A stretch of DNA of 25,633 nt, from the NCBI GenBank assembly GCA_036004405.1, contig DASYRM010000209.1:1-25633 (forward strand). The letters are read 5' to 3'. The stretch comes from DASYRM01 sp036004405. GTDB lineage: Bacteria; Acidobacteriota; Vicinamibacteria; Vicinamibacterales; UBA2999. The translations under genes were made by a program, and so were the position numbers. Below the pieces are notes generated by a model. The model saw nothing but the letters and a program-made list of their open reading frames with translations, made no database searches and had not been told where the DNA came from. Below are positions 7,823-16,063 of this stretch, piece by piece (within the stretch, counting starts at the first letter, position 1; the number at the start of each line of letters is the position of its first letter).

Positions 7823-10113
7823 CGGAGGGCCGCGCGCACGGCGCGTGCCTGCGCGACCGCGAAGAAGACTCGTTCAGGTGTAGCCGGGCTGGCAAACGTC
7901 ACGGCCGTCGGGCCGTGACCGAACGCGGCGGCCGCGTCGCGGATGGCTTCGCGCACCGAGAGGGCCAGCATGAGTGGCGGCTCGCCCACCGCCTTGCTGC
8001 CAAAGATCACGTCGGGCTGCGAGGCGCGCTCGAGCGTGTTGACCTCGAACACCTCGGGCAGCTCGGACCAGGATGGCAGCTTGTAGGTGGAGGCGCCGCC
8101 CGTGGCGACGCGCCCGCGCTCGTCCCACAACAGCTCCTCGATGGTCAGCCAGCCCACGCCCTGGATGAAGCCGCCTTCGATCTGGCCGCGATCGACGACC
8201 GGAGAAATGGAATCGCCCACGTCCTGGAGGATATCGGTTCTGAGCAGCCGATGATCGCCGGTGAAGCCGTCGATCTCGACTTCCGACACGGCGGCGCCGT
8301 AGGCGAAGTAGTGGAACGGCTTGCCGGTGCCCGTGGTGGCGTCGAAGTGGATCCCGGGGGTCCGGTAGTAGCCCTGCGCAAAGAGCGGCGTGCGCTGCAG
8401 GTAGGCGGCGTCGCAGACGGCGCCAAACGGCACCCGGCGCCCGGCGCCGGTGGCGGCGTTGTCGGCGAACCGCACGTCGGCCGGATCGCAGCCGAGCAAC
8501 CCCGCGGCGACCGGCTGCAGCCGGCCGCGCAGCTGGGCGCAGGCGTCCAGGACGGCCGCGCCATTGAGATCGGTGCCCGCCGACGCGGCGGTCGGCGCCG
8601 TGTTCGGCACCTTGTCGGTGCGGGTGGGCATCAGCCGCACGCGATCCAGCGTCACGCCGAGGCCGTCGGCGGCAATCTGCTGGATCTTGGTGAAGAGCCC
8701 CTGGCCCATCTCGGTGCCGCCGTGGTTCACCTGCACGCTGCCGTCGCGATAGACCAGCACGAGCGCACCGGCCTGATTGAAGAACGTCGCGGTGAACGAA
8801 ATGCCGAACTTCACCGGCGTGATGGCGAGCCCCCGCTTGACGTGGGCGGACCGCGCATTGAACGCGGCGACGGCCGCCCGGCGGTCGTCGAAGCGGCTCG
8901 TGTCCTTGAGCTGCGTCCAGATGTCGGCGATGCGGCCGGCCTGTTCGACCGGCTGCCCGTAGTGCGTGGTGTCGCCGTCGCGGTAGAAGTTGCGCTCGCG
9001 GACGATGTGCGCGGGCAGCGACAGGTCGGCGGCCGCGCGCGCGAGGATCTCCTCGATGACCAGCATGCCCTGCGGTCCGCCGAAACCGCGGAACGCGGTC
9101 TGCGACGTCTTGTGGGTGCGGCACACCCGGCCCACGGCCTCTACCGCGGGCAGATGGTAGGCGTTGTCGCAGTGGAAGAGCGCTCGCCACATGATCGGCT
9201 CGGACAGGTCCAGGCTCCAGCCGCCGTCGGAGAAGAGGGCCAGTCGCAGCGCCTGCAGGCGGCCGTCGCCGGACAACCCGGCCGTGTAGCGCGCGAGGAA
9301 CGGATGGCGCTTGCCGGTAAGCGCCATGTCGAGGGCACGCGTCAGGCGCACTCGCACGGGGCGCCCAGTCTTCCACACGCCCAGCGCCGCCACCGCCGCC
9401 CAGACATTGGCCTGCACTTCCTTGCCGCCGAAGGCGCCGCCCATGCGCAGGCACTCGGCGATGACCCGGTGCTTGGGTACGCCGAGCACGCGGGCCACGA
9501 TCTCCTGCGTTTCGGACGGATGCTGCGTCGACGAGTGCACTGCGACGCCGCCGCTCTCGTCGAACCAGGCGATGGCGCTCTGCGTTTCCAGGTAGAAGTG
9601 CTCCTGGCCGCCAATCGCGAGCTCACCGTCGAACCGCAGCGGGCTCGACGCCAGCGCCGTCATGTCGCCGCGCGCCAGGCGGAGCGGCTCGGTCAGGTAA
9701 CTGCCTGCCTCGATCGCCCCCTCGATGGTGAGGATGGCCGGCAGCGCCTCGTAGCTCGCCTGCACCCGCGCCGCACCTTCCTGCGCGGCGGCGAGCGTGT
9801 CGCCAAGCACCCAGGCGACGGGCTGGCCGTGGAACATCACCTCGGCCGGGAACACCGGTTCGTCGTGGCGGATCGGTCCCGAGTCGTTCTCGCCCGGAAC
9901 ATCCGCGCTGGTCAACGCCGTGACGACCCCCGGCACGGCGAGCGCCGCCGTGGTGTCGATTGACGTCACGCGCGCGTGCGCATGCGGCGCCAGAACCGGC
10001 CAGGCATGCAGGAGGTTGGGAAAGCGCCCTGCCAGGTCGTCGACATAGAGCGCCTGCCCGGTCACGTGACCGCGGGCGCTCTCGTGGGCGACGGGACGGC
10101 CAGCCGCGCTCAT
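7819..10113 (-). CDS. xdhB: Xanthine dehydrogenase, molybdopterin-binding subunit
   Basis: 764-aa large subunit of the xanthine oxidase family. It hydroxylates hypoxanthine and xanthine to urate at the Mo-pterin centre. Family motifs in order are GGQEHFYLE (168-176), GGAFGGKE (225-232), TAFRGFGGPQGM, GGTEMGQG and, near the end, GEPPLML (710-716), whose Glu711 is the catalytic base. RALFHCDNAYHLP fits the xanthine-type substrate pocket. The ATG at 10113 overlaps the xdhA stop by four bases. Naming varies between systems; this is the subunit called XdhB in Rhodobacter-type enzymes. The cofactor-insertion chaperone XdhC is not encoded in the window. Confidence 0.94.
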   Translation of the reverse strand: MSAAGRPVAHESARGHVTGQALYVDDLAGRFPNLLHAWPVLAPHAHARVTSIDTTAALAVPGVVTALTSADVPGENDSGPIRHDEPVFPAEVMFHGQPVAWVLGDTLAAAQEGAARVQASYEALPAILTIEGAIEAGSYLTEPLRLARGDMTALASSPLRFDGELAIGGQEHFYLETQSAIAWFDESGGVAVHSSTQHPSETQEIVARVLGVPKHRVIAECLRMGGAFGGKEVQANVWAAVAALGVWKTGRPVRVRLTRALDMALTGKRHPFLARYTAGLSGDGRLQALRLALFSDGGWSLDLSEPIMWRALFHCDNAYHLPAVEAVGRVCRTHKTSQTAFRGFGGPQGMLVIEEILARAAADLSLPAHIVRERNFYRDGDTTHYGQPVEQAGRIADIWTQLKDTSRFDDRRAAVAAFNARSAHVKRGLAITPVKFGISFTATFFNQAGALVLVYRDGSVQVNHGGTEMGQGLFTKIQQIAADGLGVTLDRVRLMPTRTDKVPNTAPTAASAGTDLNGAAVLDACAQLRGRLQPVAAGLLGCDPADVRFADNAATGAGRRVPFGAVCDAAYLQRTPLFAQGYYRTPGIHFDATTGTGKPFHYFAYGAAVSEVEIDGFTGDHRLLRTDILQDVGDSISPVVDRGQIEGGFIQGVGWLTIEELLWDERGRVATGGASTYKLPSWSELPEVFEVNTLERASQPDVIFGSKAVGEPPLMLALSVREAIRDAAAAFGHGPTAVTFASPATPERVFFAVAQARAVRAALR

Positions 10114-11492
10114 GTCCGCGACTCCTCGAAGAACTTCTCGACGAGACTGCAGGCGACCTGTCGGCGGTAGTCCGCGGAGCCGCGCGCGTCGCTGATGGGC
10201 GCCAGCGTCCGCTCGAGTGCGCGCTGCACGCGCTCGACGGTCGCCGCGGTCCACGGCTGGCCGGCGGCGGCCTCTTCAGCCTCGATGATACGGACCGGCG
10301 TGGCCGCCACGCCGCCAAAGGCGAACCGCGCGCGCCGGACCCGCCCGTCGACATCGCGATCGACCGCCATCGCGGCGGCGACCGTGCTGATGTCGTCGAG
10401 CCGGCGCTTGGCCACTTTGTAGAACCGCAAGTGCTTCGCGTACGGTTGGCGAAGCTCCACCGCCGTGACGATCTCGCCGCGTTCGAGCGCGGTGCGCCGG
10501 TAGCCGGTGAAGAAGCTCGCGATCGGGATGGCGCGCCGCCCGTCGCGGCCGGCCACGTGGATGTCGGCGTCGAGCGCGAGGAGCAGCGGCGCCGAATCGC
10601 CGATGGGGGAGGCCGTTGCGAGGTTGCCGCCCAGCGTGGCGCGATTGCGAATCGACGGCGAGGCAAACAACGCGAACCAGCCGGCGAACACCGCCGGCGC
10701 GTCCGTCCACAGCCGTTCGAGATCGGCAAGGGGCAGTGCCGCGCCGATGCGGACCGAGACGCCGTCCTCGGTGAGCTCGCGTAGCTCGCCGATCCCTTCC
10801 AGGCTGATCACGTGCGACCAGCGCGTGCCCTTGAGGTTCGATTCGACGCCCAGGTCGGATCCACCCGCCACGATCGCGGCATCGGGCTGCGTCGCCATCA
10901 GCGCGAGGCACTCGTCGAGCGTCGTCGGCCGCGAGAACTCCGGCAGCCGCACCGCCTCGAGCCGCGGCGCCGGTTGCGAGAGCCGTTCGAGCCACGGCCC
11001 CGGCGGCGCCGGTCCAAGCGACAGCGCCGCGTCGCGAATTGGACGATAGCCGGTGCACCGGCAGAGGTTCCCGCCCATTGCCATCGGATCGCACGGCCCG
11101 ACGCGGCCCGGGCGATACTGCTCCGCGAACAGGCTCATCACGAATCCCGGGGTGCAATACCCGCACTGCGAACCGCCCGCCGCCGCCATCGCCTCCTGCG
11201 CCGCGGTGAGCTCGCCTGTGCCGGCCAGCCCTTCCACGGTGTAGACCTCGTGGCCGGCCGCCTGTGGCAGCGACAGCAGGCAGCTGTTGGCCACGCGGTA
11301 GGCGCTCCCGGCACCTTCTGGCGCGACCACGATCACGGCGCAGGCCCCGCACTCGCCCTCGGCGCATCCTTCCTTGGCGCCGGTGAGACCGCGTTCACGG
11401 ACGAAGTCGAGCAGCGTGAGGCCCGTCGACGGGGCCTCGACGCGTACGGGACGCCCGTTCAACACGAAGTCGATGTGAGGGACGGCGGCCAT
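10110..11492 (-). CDS. xdhA: Xanthine dehydrogenase, FeS/FAD subunit
   Basis: 460-aa small subunit that passes electrons from the Mo centre to NAD+. Residues 1-85 form the plant-ferredoxin-like [2Fe-2S] domain (Cys43, Cys48, Cys51, Cys71 around EGCAEGECGAC). Residues about 90-165 are the second [2Fe-2S] helical domain (CGYCTPG, Cys110/113; CRCTGY, Cys144/146). From about 185 comes the FAD domain (VAGGSDLG, NRATLGGNLATASP) and the CO-dehydrogenase-flavoprotein C-terminal domain. The ATG at 11492 fits the normal N-terminus (HIDFVLNGRPV). No good ribosome-binding site precedes it, and the frame stays open for 77 more codons upstream, but nothing there resembles the family. It is the first gene of the operon. 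Confidence 0.94.
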   Translation of the reverse strand: MAAVPHIDFVLNGRPVRVEAPSTGLTLLDFVRERGLTGAKEGCAEGECGACAVIVVAPEGAGSAYRVANSCLLSLPQAAGHEVYTVEGLAGTGELTAAQEAMAAAGGSQCGYCTPGFVMSLFAEQYRPGRVGPCDPMAMGGNLCRCTGYRPIRDAALSLGPAPPGPWLERLSQPAPRLEAVRLPEFSRPTTLDECLALMATQPDAAIVAGGSDLGVESNLKGTRWSHVISLEGIGELRELTEDGVSVRIGAALPLADLERLWTDAPAVFAGWFALFASPSIRNRATLGGNLATASPIGDSAPLLLALDADIHVAGRDGRRAIPIASFFTGYRRTALERGEIVTAVELRQPYAKHLRFYKVAKRRLDDISTVAAAMAVDRDVDGRVRRARFAFGGVAATPVRIIEAEEAAAGQPWTAATVERVQRALERTLAPISDARGSADYRRQVACSLVEKFFEESRT

Positions 11493-11539
11493 AGAGGCTA
11501 AAGGCCTAGAAGAGATGGTGCGCCACGCCAGGCCATCTG

Positions 11540-11553
11540 GCAACAGCTGTTGC
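11540..11553. promoter_or_regulatory. 14-bp perfect palindrome, candidate operator
   Basis: GCAACAGCTGTTGC is perfectly self-complementary and lies 48 bp upstream of the xdhA start, in the divergent region shared with the receptor gene. The size and placement suit a dimeric repressor controlling the purine operon or both directions. No regulator gene is present in the window, so the binding protein is unknown. Confidence 0.4.
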
Positions 11554-11751
11554 ACGCCATCGCGATACAGGGACTGCACAGCTTTGTAGGCTTCCTGGAC
11601 ACGTTCCACAACGCTGTGTCCGGCAGTGCGGCGGCGCGGACGAATTGGGCGGAGTTTCGCGCCATTTCCGCCGCTGGCGGTGCGCATCGTGGCGCCGGTC
11701 TTGCTACCGCGCGGGAAGAGCAAGCGTCCCGTCTCCGTCCGCTTCGTCCGC

Positions 11752-11757
11752 AGGAGG
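11752..11757 (+). promoter_or_regulatory. Shine-Dalgarno site fixing the TonB receptor start
   Basis: A perfect AGGAGG ends seven bases before the ATG at 11765. It decides this start over upstream in-frame codons and places the signal peptide at the N-terminus. Confidence 0.85.
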
Positions 11758-11764
11758 TATCCCG

Positions 11765-14700
11765 ATGCGTCATGTGCTGTTCGTGTGGTTGGTCATCTCA
11801 ATGGTTGCGGCCGCCGCGGCCCCGCCACTTTCCGCCCAGACCCAGATCACGACCGGTGTGATTCAAGGCACCGTCACCGACAGTTCGGGCGCCGTGGTGC
11901 CCGGCGTGACCGTGGAGGCGGTCAACGTCGAGACCAACCTCACCCAGTCGCGCGTGACTGGCGACGACGGCCGGTTCGTGATCCTGCAGCTGCCGTCGGG
12001 CCGTTACCGGGTGACGTTCACGCTGGCCGGCTTTGCCACCGTGGTGCGCGACGGCCTCGACCTCACGGTTGGCCAGAGCATCAACCTGACGCAGCAGCTG
12101 TCGGTGTCGAACGTCGCCGAGACGGTCACCGTGAGCGGCACGCCGGTGGTGGAGACGACGCGGGCGGCCACCGCCAGCACGCTCAACCAGATCACGGTGG
12201 AGAACACGCCGATTCTGGGCCGCAAGTTCGAGGATCTGCTCACGCTCACGCCCGGAGTCAGCGTGGTGCAGGGCGCCGACGGCGACGAGATCACCTTTGC
12301 CGGCCAGAAAGGCATCTTCAACAACATCAGCCTCGACGGCGGCGATTTCAACAACGGATTTTTTGGCGAACAGGTGGGCGGCCAGCGCGCGCCCATCGAC
12401 ATCACGCTCGATGCGGTGAAGGAGTTCCAGGTGATTGCCAGCGGCGCGCCCGCGGAGTTCGGCCGCACCGGCGGCGGCGTCGTCAACGTGATCACCAAAT
12501 CGGGCACCAACGACCTGCACGGCAGCGCCTTTCATTTCCAACGGCTGAAAGGTCTCACCGGCACGCTGTCCGATGGCACCGAGCTCGAGGACTTTCACCG
12601 CGAGCAGTTCGGCGGCACGTTCGGTGGCCCCATCAAGAAGGACAGCGCGTTCTTCTTCGGCGCGCTCGAAGGCATCACGGGCGACTTCCAGCGCCCCGGC
12701 CTGGGCAGCGCCCTCGGCGCGCCCTGCCCGGTGGCCACGCCGACCGTGGCGGCCAACGAGGCGCTGATCAACAGCTCCGGCGAGTGCCAACGCGTCGCCC
12801 TCCTGAGCTTCTTCCAGAACCGCTTCGGGGAGAACGAGGCGCAGGCGCAACAGCATCCGATCCGCACGGTTGCGCTCCTGCTCAAGAGCGATGTGAACGT
12901 GACCTCGGCGAACCGCCTGTCGCTCTCCTACAACTTCAACCACTCGCGGAAGAAGAACGAGACCTTCGACGTGGCCACCTACGGCGCCTCGGCCAACGGC
13001 ACCGAAGGCGATCCGGCACGCATCAACCTGCTCAACGCCAATTTTTTCACCACGCTGGCCAACAACGCCCTGAACGAGGCGCACTTCACCTACTCGCGCG
13101 AGACGCGCCCACGCACGGCGAACCCGTCGAGCGTCACCGCGGACACCGGCATGGGCTTCGGCCCGACCTTCCGCTTCGGCAACCCCTTCTTCCTGCAGCC
13201 GGGCGTCGACGAGTTGATCTGGCGGACGCAGATCAAAGACAACGTGTCGATGGTGAAAGGCGCGCACACCATGAAGTTCGGCGGCGAGTGGATGCACACG
13301 CTGAACGACCAGGTCTTCCGCGGCTTCTTCACTGGCCGGTATCTGTTCGACAGCGTCGCCGGCTTTCTGCGCTACGCGTCGCCGGCCGCTCCTGGCGGCT
13401 TCGGCCCCAACACGGTCGGCTGCTCCAACGGGAGCTACGTGACGCTGCCGGCCTCGTGCCCGGCCGGGACGAGCACCACGGGCGGTCCGCTCCTGTTCTA
13501 TCTCCAGGGCGCGGGCCGGAGCGGCCTCGCCACTGACGCGGCGGGCGCCTCCGTGGTGAGCAACGAAGAGTTCTCGCTCTTCGCGCAGGACCAGTGGCAG
13601 GCGGCGCGGACGTTGACGGTGAACTACGGGCTTCGCTGGGACGCGCAGAAGATGCCCGAAACGGTGGACCCGACGACGACGGCGTTTGCCGCGTTTCTGT
13701 CGAACCCGCTCTTCCCGTCGGACGGCACCATCCCCGACCAGATGGCGATGATTCAGCCCCGTGTCGGGGCCACCTGGGACGTCTCCGGTGCTGGCAAGTC
13801 GGTCGTGCGCGCGTCGGCCGGCATCTACTTCGCGCGCCAGAACATGCTGTCGCAGGTCGGCACCGTCACCACCAACGGCCTGCAGCAGCAGACCATCTTC
13901 GCGAGCACCGACAACATCCGTCAGTTCGGTACCACCGCGCCAGTATGGCCCGGTGTGGTCACGCCCACGGCGCTGCCGGCGGGCGTGTTCCCGCTCTTCA
14001 CCGGCGTGCGCGTGTTCGACAAGGACTACAAGAATCCGCGCGTCTACACCGTCACGCTGGGCTACGAGCAGGAGGTCGTGGCCAATGTCGCCGTCTACGC
14101 CGATTACACCCACGCAGCGGGTCGTGAGCTGACGCGGTTTCTGAACTACAACCACGGGTCGGCGTCGCCGCCGGTGACCGGAGCGACGTACGTGTACTCG
14201 GGCACGCCGTTCGGCCCGCAGCTCGACGAAGTGATGGTGACGACCAGCCGCGGCAAGAGCAACTACGACGGGCTGACGCTGGGCCTCCGCAAGCGCTTTT
14301 CCGACCGCTACCAGTTCGACGTCAACTACGTGCTGTCGCGTGACAAGGACGACGACTCGAACGAACGCGACCCCTTCGCCGATCGCAGCGTGAATATTTT
14401 CGACCTCGCGCTCGACTACGGCTACTCGGACCGCGACATCCGTCACAAGGTGAACGCGTTCGGATACTTCGAGCTGCCCGGGGCGTTCAATTTCGACGGG
14501 CGGATTCAGGGGCGCGGCGCGCAGCCGATGACCGCGAGCCCGCGCTTCCTCAACGGCGTCGATCGCGGCCGGAACACGCTGCGCAAGGACACGAAATACT
14601 TCAGCTTTGATTGGCGGCTGTCGCGACCCTTCAAGATGGGTGCGAAGGCGGCGATCGTGCCGATGCTCGAGATGTTCAACACGTTCAACAACGCCAACAA

Positions 14701-14806
14701 CATCAACCCGCTGTCGACTCCGGCGCTCTTCGACTTCAGCGGGTTCCTGCGCACGGGAGTTGGCGACCCGCGGCAGGTGCAGCTGTCGGTGAAGGTGACG
14801 TTCTAG
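11765..14806 (+). CDS. TonB-dependent receptor, Oar-like with carboxypeptidase-regulatory domain
   Basis: 1013-aa outer-membrane protein. Residues 1-24 are a signal peptide ending PLSA/QTQ. Residues about 30-115 form a carboxypeptidase-regulatory-like beta-sandwich (GVIQGTVTDSSGAVVPGV, then TGDDGRFVI). The plug domain follows (about 125-255; DLLTLTPGV, ISLDGGDFNN, EFGRTGGGVVNVITKSG), and the remainder is the beta-barrel ending in an aromatic C-terminal Phe (QLSVKVTF), as required for BAM insertion. This architecture is greatly expanded in Acidobacteriota, where most substrates are unknown. Divergent orientation from xdhA raises the possibility that it imports a purine, nucleoside or ureide, but nothing in the protein proves this. 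No TonB, ExbB or SusD-like gene is nearby. The start is set by a perfect Shine-Dalgarno sequence. Confidence 0.93.
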   Translation: MRHVLFVWLVISMVAAAAAPPLSAQTQITTGVIQGTVTDSSGAVVPGVTVEAVNVETNLTQSRVTGDDGRFVILQLPSGRYRVTFTLAGFATVVRDGLDLTVGQSINLTQQLSVSNVAETVTVSGTPVVETTRAATASTLNQITVENTPILGRKFEDLLTLTPGVSVVQGADGDEITFAGQKGIFNNISLDGGDFNNGFFGEQVGGQRAPIDITLDAVKEFQVIASGAPAEFGRTGGGVVNVITKSGTNDLHGSAFHFQRLKGLTGTLSDGTELEDFHREQFGGTFGGPIKKDSAFFFGALEGITGDFQRPGLGSALGAPCPVATPTVAANEALINSSGECQRVALLSFFQNRFGENEAQAQQHPIRTVALLLKSDVNVTSANRLSLSYNFNHSRKKNETFDVATYGASANGTEGDPARINLLNANFFTTLANNALNEAHFTYSRETRPRTANPSSVTADTGMGFGPTFRFGNPFFLQPGVDELIWRTQIKDNVSMVKGAHTMKFGGEWMHTLNDQVFRGFFTGRYLFDSVAGFLRYASPAAPGGFGPNTVGCSNGSYVTLPASCPAGTSTTGGPLLFYLQGAGRSGLATDAAGASVVSNEEFSLFAQDQWQAARTLTVNYGLRWDAQKMPETVDPTTTAFAAFLSNPLFPSDGTIPDQMAMIQPRVGATWDVSGAGKSVVRASAGIYFARQNMLSQVGTVTTNGLQQQTIFASTDNIRQFGTTAPVWPGVVTPTALPAGVFPLFTGVRVFDKDYKNPRVYTVTLGYEQEVVANVAVYADYTHAAGRELTRFLNYNHGSASPPVTGATYVYSGTPFGPQLDEVMVTTSRGKSNYDGLTLGLRKRFSDRYQFDVNYVLSRDKDDDSNERDPFADRSVNIFDLALDYGYSDRDIRHKVNAFGYFELPGAFNFDGRIQGRGAQPMTASPRFLNGVDRGRNTLRKDTKYFSFDWRLSRPFKMGAKAAIVPMLEMFNTFNNANNINPLSTPALFDFSGFLRTGVGDPRQVQLSVKVTF

Positions 14807-14824
14807 ATGCCTCAGGCCTGAAGC

Positions 14825-14852
14825 AGCCCGGGCCCCGTTCGGGGCCCGGGCT
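14825..14852. terminator. Strong GC hairpin after the TonB receptor gene
   Basis: AGCCCGGGCCCC and GGGGCCCGGGCT form a perfect 12-bp stem with a GTTC loop, starting 19 bp past the receptor stop. It lies between convergent genes, so it could serve both strands. There is no T-run on either side, so intrinsic termination is likely but not certain. Confidence 0.7.
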
Positions 14853-14866
14853 CGAGCCGGCGTCGA

Positions 14867-15070
14867 TCAGCGGCGGCTCTGGTCGTTCATGTCCTGCTTC
14901 CCTTGGTTACCCTTTTCCTGATTCGGTCGATCGCGATTGGGCCGATCCTGATCGAAGCGGGCGCCCTGCGGCGACTCACGATCGCGGTTGCCGGTGTTCT
15001 GCTGGCCACGATCCTGGCCCGGCATCCGGTGCTCGCGCTGCTGGTCTTCATGTCGTTTCTGGTCGGGCAT
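14867..15070 (-). CDS. Small, highly hydrophilic protein of unknown function
   Basis: 67-aa protein made almost entirely of Gln, Arg, Asp, Asn, Glu, Gly and Pro, with repeated short blocks such as QDRPNRDRPNQ, no hydrophobic core, no signal peptide and no cysteine. It is probably disordered. The start at 15070 is strongly supported: AGGAGGG ends five bases before the ATG. Short Q/N/R/D-rich proteins of this kind occur in soil bacteria, but I know no function for them; nucleic-acid binding or a desiccation/stress role would be guesses. The opposite strand reads as a hydrophobic frame, a consequence of complementing Gln/Asp/Asn codons, and has no ribosome-binding site. Confidence 0.6.
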   Translation of the reverse strand: MPDQKRHEDQQREHRMPGQDRGQQNTGNRDRESPQGARFDQDRPNRDRPNQEKGNQGKQDMNDQSRR

Positions 15071-15075
15071 GAGTT

Positions 15076-15082
15076 CCCTCCT
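15076..15082 (-). promoter_or_regulatory. Shine-Dalgarno site of the 67-aa protein
   Basis: Read on the minus strand, AGGAGGG lies five bases upstream of the ATG at 15070. It is the main evidence that this small ORF is translated and that the longer in-frame upstream start is not used. Confidence 0.7.
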
Positions 15083-15194
15083 CGATGCCAAACAACGCAA
15101 GCGATGTGCCCCGCGCCGCTGGTCGCTGAGCCGTTGCGCTTACCTGAAGCGCCAGAGGACGCGGTTTTGCAACCGGATGGAGTGGAGGTAGCGC

Positions 15195-16061
15195 ATGACA
15201 AGTAGAGCTGCTGCAGCCCGGCCGTTGCGGTTTCCAGTGTCGCGAATCGCGGCGCGCAACCGACTCGTCGGTCTTCTCGCGGCGCTCGTCCTCTCGGTTA
15301 CCGGCGCAGTCGTCGGAGCCGAGCCGGTCGGGGTTCGTTACACCGAAGGGCTGGTGCACGGCTTCCTCGTGCTGCGCACGCTCGACGGACGCACCATCGC
15401 CGACGGCGATCTCAGCCAGGTGGCGAACGGTGCGCAGCTGACGGCACGTGTAACGTTCCGGTTCCACGACGGATCGCTCCACGACGAGACGGCGGTCTTC
15501 ACGCAGCGGGAGCACTTCCGGCTGGTGAGTTATCGCCTGGTGCAGAAGGGCCGGTCGTTTCCGCGGCCGCTCGAGATGTCGATCGATGCCGGTTCCGGGC
15601 AGGTGCGCGTGCAGTACGCAGACGACGATGGCGAGCAGAAGACGGAGGTCGAGCGCCTCGAGCTGCCGGCGGATCTGTCGAACGGCCTCATCTCCACACT
15701 GCTCAAGAACGTCCGGCCGGAGACGCCGATGTCGCTGTCATACGTGGCCGCGACGCCGAAGCCGCGTCTGGTGAAGCTGCAGATTGCCGCCGCCGCGCCG
15801 GATCGGTTCGCGACCGGGCGGCAGGGGCGCAGCGCCACCCACTACGTCATCAAAGTGGACATTGGCGGCCTGAGCGGTCTGATCGCGCCGCTCGTCGGCA
15901 AGCAGCCCCCGGACTCGCACGTGTGGATTCTGGGCGGCGACGTGCCCGCGTTCGTGAAGGCCGAGCAGCCGCTCTACACGGGCGGGCCCGTATGGCGGAT
16001 CGAGCTCACCAGCCCGTCGTGGCCGCCCGCGCGCGCGTCGGCGCCCCAGAAGAAGAAGTAG
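15195..16061 (+). CDS. Secreted protein of unknown function
   Basis: 288-aa protein with a long basic N-region, a hydrophobic core at about residues 24-40 (LVGLLAALVLSVTGAVV) and a likely cleavage after Ala42 (VGA/EP), so probably periplasmic. The mature part looks beta-rich, with no cysteines and no catalytic motif I recognise. Distinctive blocks are EGLVHGFLVLRTLDG, QKGRSFPRPL, TPKPRLVKL and PDSHVWILGGD. I recall similar uncharacterised proteins from Acidobacteriota but no function. The start is supported by GGAGG (15184-15188) six bases before the ATG. It ends two bases from the convergent gene at 16064. Confidence 0.85.
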   Translation: MTSRAAAARPLRFPVSRIAARNRLVGLLAALVLSVTGAVVGAEPVGVRYTEGLVHGFLVLRTLDGRTIADGDLSQVANGAQLTARVTFRFHDGSLHDETAVFTQREHFRLVSYRLVQKGRSFPRPLEMSIDAGSGQVRVQYADDDGEQKTEVERLELPADLSNGLISTLLKNVRPETPMSLSYVAATPKPRLVKLQIAAAAPDRFATGRQGRSATHYVIKVDIGGLSGLIAPLVGKQPPDSHVWILGGDVPAFVKAEQPLYTGGPVWRIELTSPSWPPARASAPQKKK

Positions 16062-16063
16062 GG

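Larger units (their letters stand above)
11493..11764. other. Divergent intergenic region between xdhA and the TonB receptor gene
   Basis: A 272-bp region that must hold the promoters for both the purine operon and the receptor gene. It contains the perfect palindrome listed separately. The first ~150 bp (11491-11640) counts at about 61% G+C. I could not pick convincing -35/-10 pairs for either direction. A minus-strand reading frame in phase with xdhA stays open across most of the region. Confidence 0.6.

Noticed and set aside
7915..9963. Long plus-strand open frame opposite xdhB
   Set aside because: It lies wholly antisense to a gene with full family motifs. Long antisense frames are expected in GC-rich coding DNA, and the translation is low-complexity Arg/Gly/Ala/His.
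10110..11723. N-terminally extended XdhA
   Set aside because: The extension lies before an already complete ferredoxin-like domain and has no family similarity.
11798..14446. 882-codon minus-strand open frame opposite the TonB receptor gene
   Set aside because: It is a mirror of the receptor's codon bias, has no ribosome-binding site or recognisable motif, and the receptor itself is unambiguous.
14903..15205. Hydrophobic plus-strand frame opposite the 67-aa protein, resembling a membrane protein
   Set aside because: It starts with TTG and has no ribosome-binding site. Complementing Gln, Asp and Asn codons automatically gives Leu, Ile and Val. The minus-strand ORF has a strong Shine-Dalgarno site.
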